DNA of 64,000 nucleotides from Paragonimus westermani (lineage: Eukaryota > Platyhelminthes > Trematoda > Plagiorchiida > Troglotrematidae): positions 173,913-237,912 of the forward strand of contig QNGE01000110.1 in NCBI GenBank assembly GCA_008508345.1. Reading direction: 5' to 3'. Made by a program: the position numbers and the translations under genes. The first letter of the stretch is position 1; each line of letters begins with the position of its first letter. This document shows positions 35,291-46,842 of the stretch, piece after piece. The notes below the pieces were generated by a model, which saw only the letters and a list, made by a program, of their open reading frames with translations, ran no database searches and had not been told where the DNA came from.

Positions 35291-38200
35291 CTTCCTTTCG
35301 TCTGCAGTGTGATATATCTATCTTTGTTTCGTAGGGTGTATCTACAAATAAATTGCCTTGGATGACCAGTTTCAACGAGTACGTTGAATAGAAACTGTTT
35401 TTCATCTATAACGGCACTCAATCACGTTATCACAGCTCTATTCATTAACGTTGGACTGGATTCCTCCTCTAGAATATTCTGTGTCACTGTTGCGGTGAGC
35501 GGCAGCCCATCTCACACTACCTTCTAGTCACCACAAGGCTGATGACGACTGAGATGTGTAGACCGCTTGTCCAAATTGCCTTATTTGGTCAGCTCATGAA
35601 CTACTTTCTAGCTGTGCCGTAAACTATCAACCAATAAGAGGCTTAGCATTAACCCCATTGGTACACCGTTTATTTCGACGATATAGCTGCTTTAGCCCAC
35701 TTATAAATACCCCCTACTGATATCATTAATCAGGACACACTGGTCGAGAAACTCAACTGTCTGACTTAGCGGGATATTTGTAATGAAGGGTGAGATGCCA
35801 AGCGAGAATAAAAGCTTTTCCGTCAGTGTTCAGTTGCTTAAAAGAATGAATCTCCTACACTATAAATCTATAGTAGTCTTCTAACTGATTTCAGTAACAT
35901 TGCCAACCGTTTTGCCGCTACGTCATATGGAGAATTATATGTATCTTAAATCAGTCGCGGCGGTATTCCGTTTTTACGCACCTCGAGTACACCGCATAGC
36001 CTAGGAATCAGAGTGCCTACTGTCCTAACTATTTCAACCATAACTTAACCCATAAAGCCCCCTCGTTAAATACATCTCGCTGTTTTCGTTGAGTTCCTTC
36101 CGATAGTCACCGATTTATCCTCCCCAGTTTCTGTATAAAATGTTTGGTTTTATCCACAAGCAGTGCAGTCATTTTATTTAACTCGGTAGCTTGAACTGAA
36201 ATGAAAATTCCAACAACTTCGTCGGATCCAGGTAGTATCCTTATTACACCTTAGGAACTCTAATCAGTTTAAGTGTTCTCTAGACAGCTAGTTACTAGCT
36301 GTAGTTTTCTGGACAAACACTGATAGCATGACAGAACTGAGGTTACCTTGAGCATCTCAACATTAATTGTTGATGATGTCTGATGACCGCTGAACTGATC
36401 ATTTGGCTTTCCAAACTGACTTTCTAAATCTAACTGCCTAACTCTACTTTTTAGGACAAAACATAGGTCTCAGTGATAAACCTTCGAAGGCAGCTATATT
36501 TAATGTTAATAAGAAAAAAGTTACGTAAGTACCACTCGGCGTTTTTCTTTAAATTCGGCCTAAAGTGGGACCGATTTAAATTGACTTCGTCGTTTCCCTG
36601 TATCCTTCTTTGTCTCTTAGCCACATGTTGAGCGTAAGTCTCGAACTAACCTTCTTCGTTCGGTGACAACTCCGCTAATATCCTTGTGACAATAGTCTGC
36701 TTGTGGTACAATTCGCAAGTCCTGCTAGTCCACATATCCCTCTCGTTTAAAACTAGACGCTGTAATAAAGTCCCGTTGTTATTAATGCGATTTCGTCTAT
36801 GCATGGTACACTACCGTTTCGGAACTTCTAGGCGTTCAACGCATTGTTCCAGAAACATGAAAATCGCGTTTGCTTCCAACAACTGACTGCTGAACTCGAC
36901 ATATTTATTTAGTTCTTTCAATAGAGTGGGGTCTTTGGCTTGCCTAAGTACCGTGGATACACCCGCTTTAGTCATGAGAAAAGAAGCACGGCAAACGAGC
37001 TTGTTTTTGGTGTTTGTTATTTATTATTGAAACGTCTGACACAAACAGGTTTGCAAGTGGTATTGCATCACTTGTCGGATATGAACCAACTAGGTAAGAC
37101 GTCTAGCAAACGATATTAACTAACAGAGCGCTTGTACGTCTCATACGAGAATACCCGTTGAAACATGTGGACATCATTCAACGAGTAAAATCAAGAGAAC
37201 ATGTTAGTGGATGCTGTAAATTCAGCCGTGATCGGTCGACTACAGGACAGTTCTCCCTGTTCGATATTCATGTTGGTATGCGATGGGCTATTTCGAAGAT
37301 ACCCCGTCGTAGATCTGTTTAGCTGTATCAACGTACCTTTGCAAGTGACTCAGTGACGACCCTATTACTGATCGGCTCCGAATTTTATGGGTGCACGAGG
37401 TTTAACTATACAGAATGCTGAATGTTCGTGCTGCATCTGATAAAGTTCGTCTGGTACGTTTGTCGTCTTCGGTTGATATGATGCGGAGCGGTGAATTCGT
37501 TGAAGCGTGTTCGGCTTGCTTGTAAAAGGCCGATCCTAAACCTGATTTTATTAGTCCCTGATGTGTGCAGTAAACGATCGTGATACATTTCGTACCACAA
37601 CCGCAGAATATTTGCTTTCTCCATATAACCACCACTGCTTATCTAGTAAAACTTCCCCCACTTGATGTTGCTTGACACGTACCCACCCTCATCCGCACCC
37701 GATTGTTACTATGAGCCCATTTCCCGTTGACTGGTGGTCGTTGGCGAATTCGTGTTTTAGTTACTCCATTTTGAACATCTTCCTATAGGATAATTTGTGG
37801 ATCCGATCAAGTCACATTCAAGATGAGATAACACCTTCATTGTAATTTTATTCAATAGTACCGTTTTTGGACTTGAAAGATCGTCCCGTTAACCCTACCG
37901 TCTGAATAAGCATTATTGAAATTGTCGAGTACGCATTACTGAGTGAATCGTCCCTAAATCGCCAGGAGCGATTCAACAATTCGCTTGTCGAATACGTATA
38001 AAAGCTCTGAGGGACTGAGTACGGAAAATATGTGATTAATTCGAACGATATTTTCTGGCTCAAACTGTGAACGTCTGCAAACGGTCAACGTGACATCCGA
38101 ATTCTATGTAATAATCACGATAAGAAGTAAGAGAGATAAGCATTTTGGAGGCACGAAAAGAGGTCAATTGGATGCTGCGCAGAATGAGACACGAGTAAAA

Positions 38201-38642
38201 ATATTATCTAGTCTGCACTGACTTCGCAAACGCCAACTGCCACATTTTCAGTAGATAAGCCTTGTGGTAGTCAGGTGAACGTTCAAGTCTGTAGACATTC
38301 AAAGCACGAATATTCAGCATGAAGGTACAAATACAACACCGAGAGTTTACAGGAACAGAACTGGCTGCTGCAAGTTGTCTTTTTGAAAATGGACTGACAG
38401 TAGATAAGTTTGACAAGAAAGGTCGCTCGTGAGTATGTTAAAACGTGTACTGCCTGCACGTATGGAACAGAGTGAGAAATTTTGCGGTTCAAATAAACTT
38501 CCGCCTAATATATTTCTTCTCCGTGACTACTGTATGCAACATTCGACGGGCAAAATCTATGGTCCAAAATTAACGGAAGAAAACCGTTCAAACTGAACAG
38601 CACACATCTGATATCATCCATCACATTCACACACACTTTCCA
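35291..38642. other. Gene-poor stretch, nothing recognised
   Basis: No ORF above about 80 codons, and none with a domain or clear splice signals. No matches to the SINE, LINE or LTR families described elsewhere were noticed. Confidence 0.4.
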
Positions 38643-38805
38643 ATTAGCCCCTTTCAAAAATGAACGCAATGGCTTCGCTGTTTAGTGCTCGTCAGTAGTG
38701 CATATTCTTAGCATGATCAGGATCTCAACTCCGGCCACGTTTCACGCCGACCGTTGCACCGTTAACTTCATGTTAGCCACGACCGAAATGGTGAATCTGA
38801 ACGCC
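38643..38805 (-). mobile_element. Old, decayed hammerhead SINE
   Basis: On the minus strand, parts of leader, B-box region, ribozyme and body can be followed in order. The leader is GACCGAAATGGTGAATCTGAACG read on the plus strand at the far end. The B-box region is degraded to ATCTCAACTCCGG on the plus strand. Divergence is much higher than in the 17.8 and 29.4 kb copies, so this is an older insertion. The tRNA A box is not recognisable. Confidence 0.7.
38672..38701 (-). ncRNA. Hammerhead relic
   Basis: Minus strand GCACTACTGACGAGCACT retains stem I 5' strand and the CTGACGA core. Stem II is reduced to GC/GC, the GAAA box is followed by G instead of closing stem III, and the 3' strand of stem I is gone. 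It cannot fold into a working hammerhead. Confidence 0.7.
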
Positions 38806-39660
38806 CCACCACCTATGTTTGTGGGCGGTGATCGGATTGTCTGGTTACCCAGAAAGGGGACACAACAACTGTCTTGTTAACTCTAATGATCCCAAAATTG
38901 GGACTCCTGAGTCAGGTCGGAATTGCTAGTTTTATCAAACATGTTGAATATCTCAGATCGCATGAAATTAACGAAATCCCAAATAATCATTAAAAAACCA
39001 GTGAATTCTGTGAGACTAGTTGACGGTACGCATCTAGAGACGAAGGAAGGAGACCTTGAAACAAGTGTCCGCAGAAAGCCGAACACTAAAAATACACAAC
39101 GCGCTAGGGTTGCCGAGGATAGTAGCTTCTAGCTGCTGACCAGTTGATATTCCCCAAATGGGTTGGGAGAAGTGAAAAACTGCATACTGGGTCAGAAAAA
39201 CCTCGCTGCTTCTACTAGTAGAACGCCAAAGAAAAACATCACTTAATAACAGCGTTAAAAATGGCAATTTGAAGAACCCCATTCAAACATCAATCGCATC
39301 CACAGATTGCTATTGGGAGTTCAGTCTCACTACTCTATCAAAAAAAGTAGTCAAACACTAACAGCAAATTCGATCGTTGAGTGACTGCTATGGCATAAGC
39401 CGTGAGGTGGACGGTGAATAGGGGCAATCAGCATCGGCTAATTCGATCGAAGGAGATGGCCCTCGGGCGTAACCCGCATCTACACGTGTGCATTAGCTGA
39501 TCACCGACTTACACAGAGTGAGTGAAGTCATCCGTTATCGTTTTTATTGCTTACATCTCACAGCCAATCGACCATGTGAATTTTGCTGAGCACTCCTCAT
39601 CTATCCAGTCAACCGTTCACTTCACCCAGCACAATCCTACTGAGCCAGACAGACTAAACA
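38806..39660. other. Short gap between SINE relic and LTR
   Basis: No gene is recognised. The ORFs at 38883-39282 lie antisense to one another. The stretch 39381-39500 has moderately GC-rich sequence with no match I can name. Confidence 0.35.
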
Positions 39661-40107
39661 TGCTAAGAGACGCATCTCATAACGAAACGGCCAGGACGCA
39701 TCACGCCATATCGCTTGACCCACTCCAGCTGGTATGGTCGTGGGCGGTGATTTGGTTCCACTCAACCAGTCAGATTGCAGCCGTGTGGTCGAACGTCTGC
39801 GCCTTATCTGGACCGTTTCATCGCGTTTGCTTTCTGATGCCCTCTGTAACGTGATTTGTTCCAACGCCCTGACTGCCATGTGTGACCGTTTCATATTATT
39901 TGCGCCGTCTGACTGCTATATACAATCGTCGCATGTGATTTGTTTGACATCTCGTCGACCATGTATGGTAACCGTATCGTCCTATACATTTAAAGCCTTT
40001 GTGGCCTAACTTTTGACTCGTTCTTCTAATAAACTTTGCTGCCGCATCTCTTGTCTTTCTCGGTTTTCGGTTGAACGATTGGGCGTAACCAAAAGGGCGA
40101 CCCAACA
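39661..40107 (+). mobile_element. Gypsy-like LTR, second copy
   Basis: Homologous along its length to the 418-bp solo LTR at 23013. Shared blocks include GCCAGGACGCATCACGCC, TCAGATTGCAG, CCCTCTGTAACGTGATTTGTT and the end GGGCGACCCAACA. It starts TGCTAAG, and an AATAAA signal lies near 40028. No matching 5-bp duplication flanks it (AAACA on the left, AACTA on the right). It is therefore either an old solo LTR, or one LTR of a broken provirus. A primer-binding site directly after 40107 was not identified. Confidence 0.75.
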
Positions 40108-43100
40108 AACTATCAACGGCCAAAATTTGCTGACCGACCAGAAAGTGTACGGCCGGTCGATGAAACACAAGTTAGAAACAGGATGTTAGAGAGAGGAGTA
40201 TGTGTGCAGAGACCCGATGATGAATGATACGACAATGGTACTCACAATCCCACATTGTAAGGTGATGGAGATTCGGTTCATGTATCAGTCAGTCTGATTG
40301 ACTGGGAGTTTGTCCCTCTGAACCATGGTATCAACGAGTCGACCGGCAAACATCTTCTAATCTTGTTCGTTCAGAGTGGCTGATCATTTTATGGTGATAA
40401 TGTGCATTATCTTCACTTTCAGCGTTGAGCGTTACCCGTAGAAAATATGGATCACGCTGCCGTCGAACTTGACAATAGCTCGCGCAATGGTAGACTGATG
40501 GGCGCAAATGTTAAAGGAGAAAAAAACCAAGCAGAAAGAACGAAAGCTTGAGGTATTAGTCATCAACCGTACAAATGAAGGTTCACCATTGACGACGATA
40601 CACTTTCGCGTCCGAAAGCGTTTCCAAACAACGGAAGGGGTGCTCGAACACTCCTCAGTCTAGCAAGCGGCACCCATCAACTTTATTCAGCGGGGTGATC
40701 AACCAGTGTTCATTGTAGTGTCACAAATGACGGAGAATGGCAAACGTGTCACAAACAATCGTTTTCTTTATAACCTCGTCGGCAACATTACGAGCCAGTG
40801 ACACCAGCAAGGTAGTGAGATGCAACTAGCCTCTACTAATTAACAGTCAGTGCCAACCCGACGTTCTAGCAACCGCAAAGCCGACTGAAGCATTGACGTT
40901 TGCATGCTAAACATCAGTTGTTCTATTGATTGATCACCTTATAAAGCCTTATTCGCAAGTCCAAGCCATCACGCAACGAAAACGTGGCCTTTATCACATG
41001 AAGTTCATACCGACCGCGTGGTTCAGTTTTCGCCCAGCCTGCTGACGACACTGATTAGCTCCGAAAATTCGTCTTACCAACAAGGGGACCCTACAAATGT
41101 AGCTTGTTGCGGATGAGTGTCGAGAATCACCCTATTCACTTCCGGTTAAAGTTGTGTCTGGCGGTATTTTAACACCGTGTCCCAATCACCATATACTAAG
41201 AGCAACCCCACTAGATACATTAAGGAATTTACCAGTAACAGGCGAACAATTCTACATAACGTCACCTGACCGAATGCATAGCATGCAAACAGCCCTTAAC
41301 AGCGATTTTTGTGTGCACAAATTCGAGCGATGTTGTCTGATCCATTTAACCTCATTGAATGTACAGACTTATCAATCGCCCAAGGTGTCTTCTTGTTGTG
41401 TTGATACTCCCTAAGTTAGCCCGTCACTTCATATGACGGTTTCAGCTACAAAACGAGTCAATCGCCCGACCGTATTCGGCAAATCGGTTTGACGCAAGGT
41501 GGCAACAACTATCAGTTGCCAATGACCAGGAGCTTCTGAAAAGTGTCTGTCGTGATGGAAACCCTCTGGGATTGCAGCTACGCGATTTAAAACAAAACTC
41601 ATCGGATTGCGGTGTATCGTGAATACCGCGAAGCGCCGAACAACTGTGAGCACCACTCGCGCGTGGCTAGCTTCAAGATTGTCCATGCCCAAAACGACTG
41701 GTCGGCAACTATCGATCAATGACTTCCGAAATAGACACACCCTTGCTGCCCTAAGGTTGCCCAAGTCGTCTGAACAAGGTCACAAAGCACGGGTATGAGG
41801 CAGCAGTGGATGTGTCCGTCCCAACGCTGTCCGGCGAACGATCGAACAGCAGTTTATGACGCTCCACAAGTGCACACATGCTGCCAAAAGGCCAATTATA
41901 TTGGTGCAATTCATACTGTATGTACTCGCAGGCCAAACCAGGCTCGTCTCGTTCGCAAAGCGTTGCAACATGCGGAGTCGGGTTTTGCCTCTCAAATGAA
42001 ATTCGGTAGTTAACACTGTATATAGTGGCAGCCAGTCCGCGCATTCCATAGCTAAGAGAATGAAAATCGGCAAGAATCAAGTGATAAATACAGTGACCCA
42101 GGAAATTTATAGAACCACAAGGGTAAATTGAATCCAGCGCGAGAAGATATTGACCAGAATAAAAGTCCGTGTGAAACTGAGTAGCTGAAGGACACATCAA
42201 AACGCTTTGATGTCGTAGGCCCTTCAATAAAAGAGGCTACTAGAACAGGCTGCCAACTTTCAAATGGAATCGTCCGAAGTTAGTAACGGTTCATTAATCT
42301 AACTTAACTTGCCTGCGTATCTTCACTTATTGTATTCTCAATCCAATGCGCTTGGAGAACCTGACAGTATGCGTTAGTGCACTTTCCAGATATTCTGCAG
42401 TCAACTTGGATCCATTACAAGTTTGTGTACCTGAAAATACTCTAAAAAATTTGGCTGACTTATTTCACAACTAAACGGCGGAATAGCTTTTTCATTGTTT
42501 GAGCGTTGCAATGAAGTTACAAGAAAGTTACGATCATTAAATGCTGGCTCTCTAATCATAATAGCTAACAGGCGACACTGAACGAATGGCAATAGTGTAA
42601 CAAGTTCGCTGGGATTCACGACTCACTTGTACTACTCAGTAAGCTGTAACTGAGTTTTTAGCCTCCTTGACAAGGCTAGCTAGTTTCGCTCTAAAAGGTG
42701 TCACTCGTTGTGAACCAGGTATATTAGTATAATATGGACCCCCGGAGGTAGGTGTGTTATCTAAAAATCTTCGCTTGCAGTTTGTTGTGTCATCCACTCA
42801 ATTACCATACACTAAAAACGGGAAACAAGTGGACGTAGAGAAGTAACCCTTATAGTCGATTCGGGCTAAATGATAGGAGACAAACAGTCATCGATACCAC
42901 GTCCCACAGTTACTTCCGTAGAATAGTATGACCACAAGCGGGTTTGAATACTTTCAAGTTGCCCAATGCGGCCACCGGTTGTACGACGGAAAGACCACTA
43001 GATAACAGGAACACACGTCTGCCTAGGGGTTTAACTGTGACAGCGAATGGGAACCGCGTAGACTGAGAGGTTGATGGTGACCAACCAGTATCCTTGGTCT

Positions 43101-43867
43101 CGAACGGAAGCAGTCAACGGGCAAGTTCCAATTCAGTCACATCAAGCTAAATAACGCTTGACGAGCTCGAAAAAGACTTTCTGGGAAATGTGCTTACTTG
43201 TGCTGCAGATTGCTGATCGACTTTAAAATGCGACCTGTGTAATCAGCCGGATCTTTCGAAGCCAATCAAGGGAGAGGATGTTCGGTTTTATTTAAAAACA
43301 AATGAAGAGATCTTCAGCTAGCGTTAAATAAAACGAGGGTTGGCTCGGAGTTGTAACCAACGTTTCCACTGGATACCTCTGCGAAAACCGTGCAGAACAC
43401 AACGAAAAATTTCCTATGTGAAAAAGTGAGTTACACGTTCACCAGATATGGACGTAACCACCGTCGATCGTATAAGGCTGAAGTTCAATTTTCAATTATA
43501 TTAACCCCGCATGGATGACCCCGAGGGACACAAGTAATACAGCTTTCAAAATGGGATGTGCCTGTACCAGTTATAGACAATTAGGTATAGATTGGGGATG
43601 CATTATGAATCTAGGATGACAAGTAAAATGCCTGTTCCTGTGTCAATAGGATGTCACGACATACTTGAAGGACGAAGTATATCTTCGGAGAAACACCCTG
43701 GTTGATATTTACCGTGCCATAATAATGTAACTCCTTCGCAGAACGTATTGCATCGGCTATCTCGTCTGATAAGTATTCAATGAGAATAAGATGTACAGCA
43801 CCATAGTGAAAATAGGGGAAGTCTCAAGGCGAAAACGGAGTTATGCATAAGCACTAGCGTGACTAAT
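40108..43867. other. Stretch after LTR, possible retroelement debris
   Basis: Around 40570-40640 and again at 57990-58060 there are diverged homologous segments (a shared CGTC-GAAAG-GTTTCCA pattern) that may come from a Gypsy gag-pol protease region, but the frames are ruined. Two overlapping minus-strand ORFs of 111 and 158 codons (41429-41764, 41751-42227) have no recognisable domain and compete with plus-strand frames. Nothing here supports a host gene. Confidence 0.35.
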
Positions 43868-44055
43868 CCCGTTCCAATCACCTAGGCCGTGGCGAGCATC
43901 TGCACTACAGACGAGCTCTAGTCAGAGCGAAACTCGAGTCTAGTGCTTCTCTTCAAAAGAGGCTGGCTTGAAAGTCTACTTGAATGCAAACGCTGCGATC
44001 AAATGTGAGTGATTTTCGACTTGAAAATAAACCAGACACCCGACTACTCATCAGT
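43868..44055 (+). mobile_element. Hammerhead SINE, 5'-truncated
   Basis: Begins in the B-box region (GTTCCAATCACC) and continues through the ribozyme at 43902-43946, the GGCTGGCTTG block, ATCAAATGTGAGTGATTTTC, AAAATAAACCAGACACC and the full tail CGACTACTCATCAGTAA. It gives the best view of the element's 3' end. Stem II and stem III are intact but the core has one fatal change. Confidence 0.85.
43902..43946 (+). ncRNA. Hammerhead ribozyme with U4-to-A core mutation
   Basis: GCACTA/TAGTGC stem I (43902-43907, 43941-43946) and GCTCT/AGAGC stem II around AGTC are perfect. GAAA and ACTCGAGT are also intact. The core reads CAGACGA instead of CTGACGA, changing invariant U4. That single base should abolish cleavage. 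The predicted site would be after 43940. Confidence 0.83.
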
Positions 44056-44905
44056 AAACATCGGGGAGTAGACGACAGTTTGTTGATGAAGGCATTCGGC
44101 CCAGTAGACGAATTAAATGAAGAATGCGTATATTGAAAGGTTGAATAAAATTACGCTCAAAGTAATATTCTATGAGAAAGTGGAACAGAAATTAACTGCA
44201 TCAAAAAACGTGTGAACAACCTGTGTTCATTCCTCCTATGAGCTACCCGACAGTCAAGTGAAGTTAGCAAACAAGCCGGAAATAAATGAAGGTAGAACCA
44301 CATGAAATTATTGTAAAAATTAGTTGAAAGAGACAAAACTCGTTATTTCACAGACAGATTCTCAATAGAACACTTGGCTGTCGTTCCACAGCAAGCGTCC
44401 ACAAAGAAGGTAGAAACAAATTCGACAGATCAGCGCGTTTGCTAATTTTAAAAGTGGTAAATACTGACTGCTTTAACCAGCTGCGAAATATAAGTGAGAG
44501 GTGTAACCAAACAAAAGTAACTTTGAACGGTTAGAAAAAAACGCAATCTCAAATCACATAATTGTTCTCGAAGTCGAAAAAGATGAGTCGTTCAATGCGG
44601 ATGTACTGAGATCCTTGATGAAACAGTGTTGGAATTCACAGAAAATGACATTTAGAACAAAACACTGACTGTGGCTCAAAAGTCGAAAAACTCATGGTCC
44701 TTCAAAGCAAGATATAGAACCCAAAAGATAACCGGAAAAATAAACGTATTGGCTGTGAGTGTCAGAGCACAGGCACCCCACTGAATCTGAAAACAAAAAC
44801 AAAGGCAGGTTAGGCACAGGAGCAAAATGGAAAATGTATATTTTCTAACTTGCTCAGTTTAAGAATTATCGGTAACACTTTTACATGTCGATATATCAGG
44901 TTTAC
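44056..44905. other. Non-coding stretch
   Basis: AT-rich with short frames only. No repeat family recognised. It is probably intron or intergenic DNA downstream, in minus-strand sense, of the exon at 44906-45174. Confidence 0.4.
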
Positions 44906-45174
44906 GTGACCATGTCAGTTTGAAATTACGCAGGGGATCTCTCCAGTACTGTTCTACCCGTTGCCTTAACCGGCTTTCCAACCATGTTGGGTCAACAAGC
45001 GCCAATGAATCGGGACGGATGGAACATATAGGGGGTAATGGGGAACGTAATTCACACATGACAAACCTCATTTCGGTGGATACAGCCATGCCTCGATTGT
45101 GAACAATGAGCGCTCGCTGAGCAGACCCGGTTAGAATGTCCGTTTGTGTAGGCCCTCGTAAGTGTCCGTCTTCA
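44906..45174 (-). CDS. Coding exon of an unrecognised gene
   Basis: On the minus strand a pyrimidine-rich acceptor (gcgcttctcgctag) precedes 45174, and a donor-like C-GTAAAC follows 44906. Between them one frame is open for about 90 codons, in an overall open run of about 108. The peptide has a strongly protein-like composition: GHLRGPTQTDIL, then EMRFVMCELRSPLPPI, then WLESRLRQRVEQYWRDPLRN. I do not recognise the family. It lies downstream of the Vps55 gene on the same strand but does not resemble a Vps55 C-terminus, so it is probably a separate gene. Confidence 0.5.
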
Positions 45175-45949
45175 CTAGCGAGAAGCGCTTATTGTGGAGG
45201 ACACTGGAAATAGTGGTACACCAACAACAAGAAAAAAACCCTGGGTGCTCCTAAACTGACACGAACTCGAGTAAAAATAACATCGGAACACATCAAATAT
45301 CAAAGTGGAAAAGGTACGGAACAGCCATGGTTTTTTGAAGACGAGTTTTTCAATTACTCACAAGAACAGCCCAACTGAGTTAAAACGAGTGTCACCAGAA
45401 TGCTCGCAATGATATTCATCAGATAGTCATGTATAAGTAAATAAGCTAGTCATTGTGTAACAGTGTGTGACAAACAGGGCACGTCCGATCAAAAATCACA
45501 AAAAGCTCGTCTATTCAGTTGAATTAGCATAAAACACTGCTGTACAACTGGTGGGAACAATTAAACAAACAGTTAAAACACATCAAAATCGGATCAGGAT
45601 ACTAGGAAACACGAGATCGCTCACATTGTGGGATGAAAAAACCGGCTCAGCCCACGCTTAGCCAGAATAAAACAGACGCAGATCCAAAAAGACATGTTCT
45701 TGTTCTCGAACGGTGAAGCGATGTCCATGAGGAGTTCACAGGATCCCTTCAGGAAGGTTTGACTCTCAGGAACGTTACAAGTTTTGTTCAAAAGCAAAGT
45801 GTAATCACACACACCTCTTAGTATTCCAATCCGGCTGAAATAAGCGCTGAACCAACGAGAGTCACCCTCTTCATCGGTCTAGCAGAACATTGTGTTTAAC
45901 ATTGGCTCTAAACCAGTGGAATAAATGAACTCCATGCAATTATTCAACA
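45175..45949. other. Gap between exon and LINE
   Basis: No gene is recognised. A 63-codon minus-strand ORF at 45621-45812 has a hydrophobic run but no splice support. It may be intron sequence of the gene at 44906 or of the Vps55 gene. Confidence 0.35.
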
Positions 45950-46739
45950 GACGTCATTACCATCATTATAGCAGCCTAGAGCCTGACTAGAAAGTACTGT
46001 GGCTGGAGCCGCCACTCACCTCAACAGTGACGTGGAATATCCTAGAAGAAAACGTTGCTAAGGTTGAAAATTACTAAAAGAAGACTAAGTGGTAGAACTA
46101 GAAAAGGTGTAGTTGCAGGTACGCCATTGGCTGCGACACACCGTCATCTCGGATAGCGTTTCTAGCCATGAATTTGAGCGAACACGAGGACCCCAGCTAG
46201 GCAGGCGTCACCTACCCACTTTACTCAGTGGGGCAGTCAGAGTTTTCATATTTCGTGACCACTTTGTTACTTGACCACGATGGTCAAACATAGCAAATCT
46301 GTTGACATCTTCGTTGCGAATAGGCCATGTTTTCGAACCACAGAGCAGCGACAACTGGACTAATTTTCGATGGCGCAGATAAAGCATGTTAGTAAAAACA
46401 ACTCGTGCCTCTGCCATCGTCGATGATATCTCATCAGCAATATTAAAAGTTGACGAGATAGGGCCACCCAAGTATGTGAAAATGCACACAGTTTAGTGCG
46501 GATTATCTACATTAAATAATGTAGGAGTGGAAATGTCCCAGTCTTGAAGTAGTACTTTGCACTTTGAAGGTGCGAAGAGCACTCCATAAACACCAGCCCG
46601 GTCACTCACATTGTTCACCATGGTCTGTATGTCTTCAGAAGAGGGGCTAAGTAACACAGTGTTATCCGCATACTCCCGATCGGTCAACCGAGCGCCAGGA
46701 AGAAGCTCAACACCAAGCTCACTGGACTCCTCGAGCACT

Positions 46740-46750
46740 CTCTCGAAGAT
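46740..46750. repeat. Target-site duplication of SINE fragment (left)
   Basis: CTCTCGAAGAT here and CTCTCAAAGAT at 46843-46853 flank the SINE fragment at 46751-46842. They are 11 bp with one mismatch, as expected for an older LINE-driven insertion. Confidence 0.75.
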
Positions 46751-46842
46751 TACTGATAAGTAGTTGAAAATCACACGTTTGATCGCAGCCGTCGCATTCA
46801 GATAGACGTTCCAGCCAGTCTCCTTCGAAAAGAAGCACTAGA
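46751..46842 (-). mobile_element. SINE fragment starting at ribozyme cleavage site
   Basis: Read on the minus strand it begins TC-TAGTGC, i.e. two bases before the predicted hammerhead cut. It continues with CTTCTTTTCGAAGGAG, the GACTGGCTGG block, GCGATCAAACGTGTGATTTTC and ends in ACTACTTATCAGTA, the SINE tail. About 24 bases between body and tail are missing compared with the 43.9 kb copy. Flanking 11-bp duplications show that it inserted as this short piece into the LINE. Confidence 0.82.

Noticed and set aside
41429..42227. Two overlapping minus-strand ORFs of 111 and 158 codons
   Set aside because: Different frames, competing plus-strand ORFs, no motif, no splice logic.
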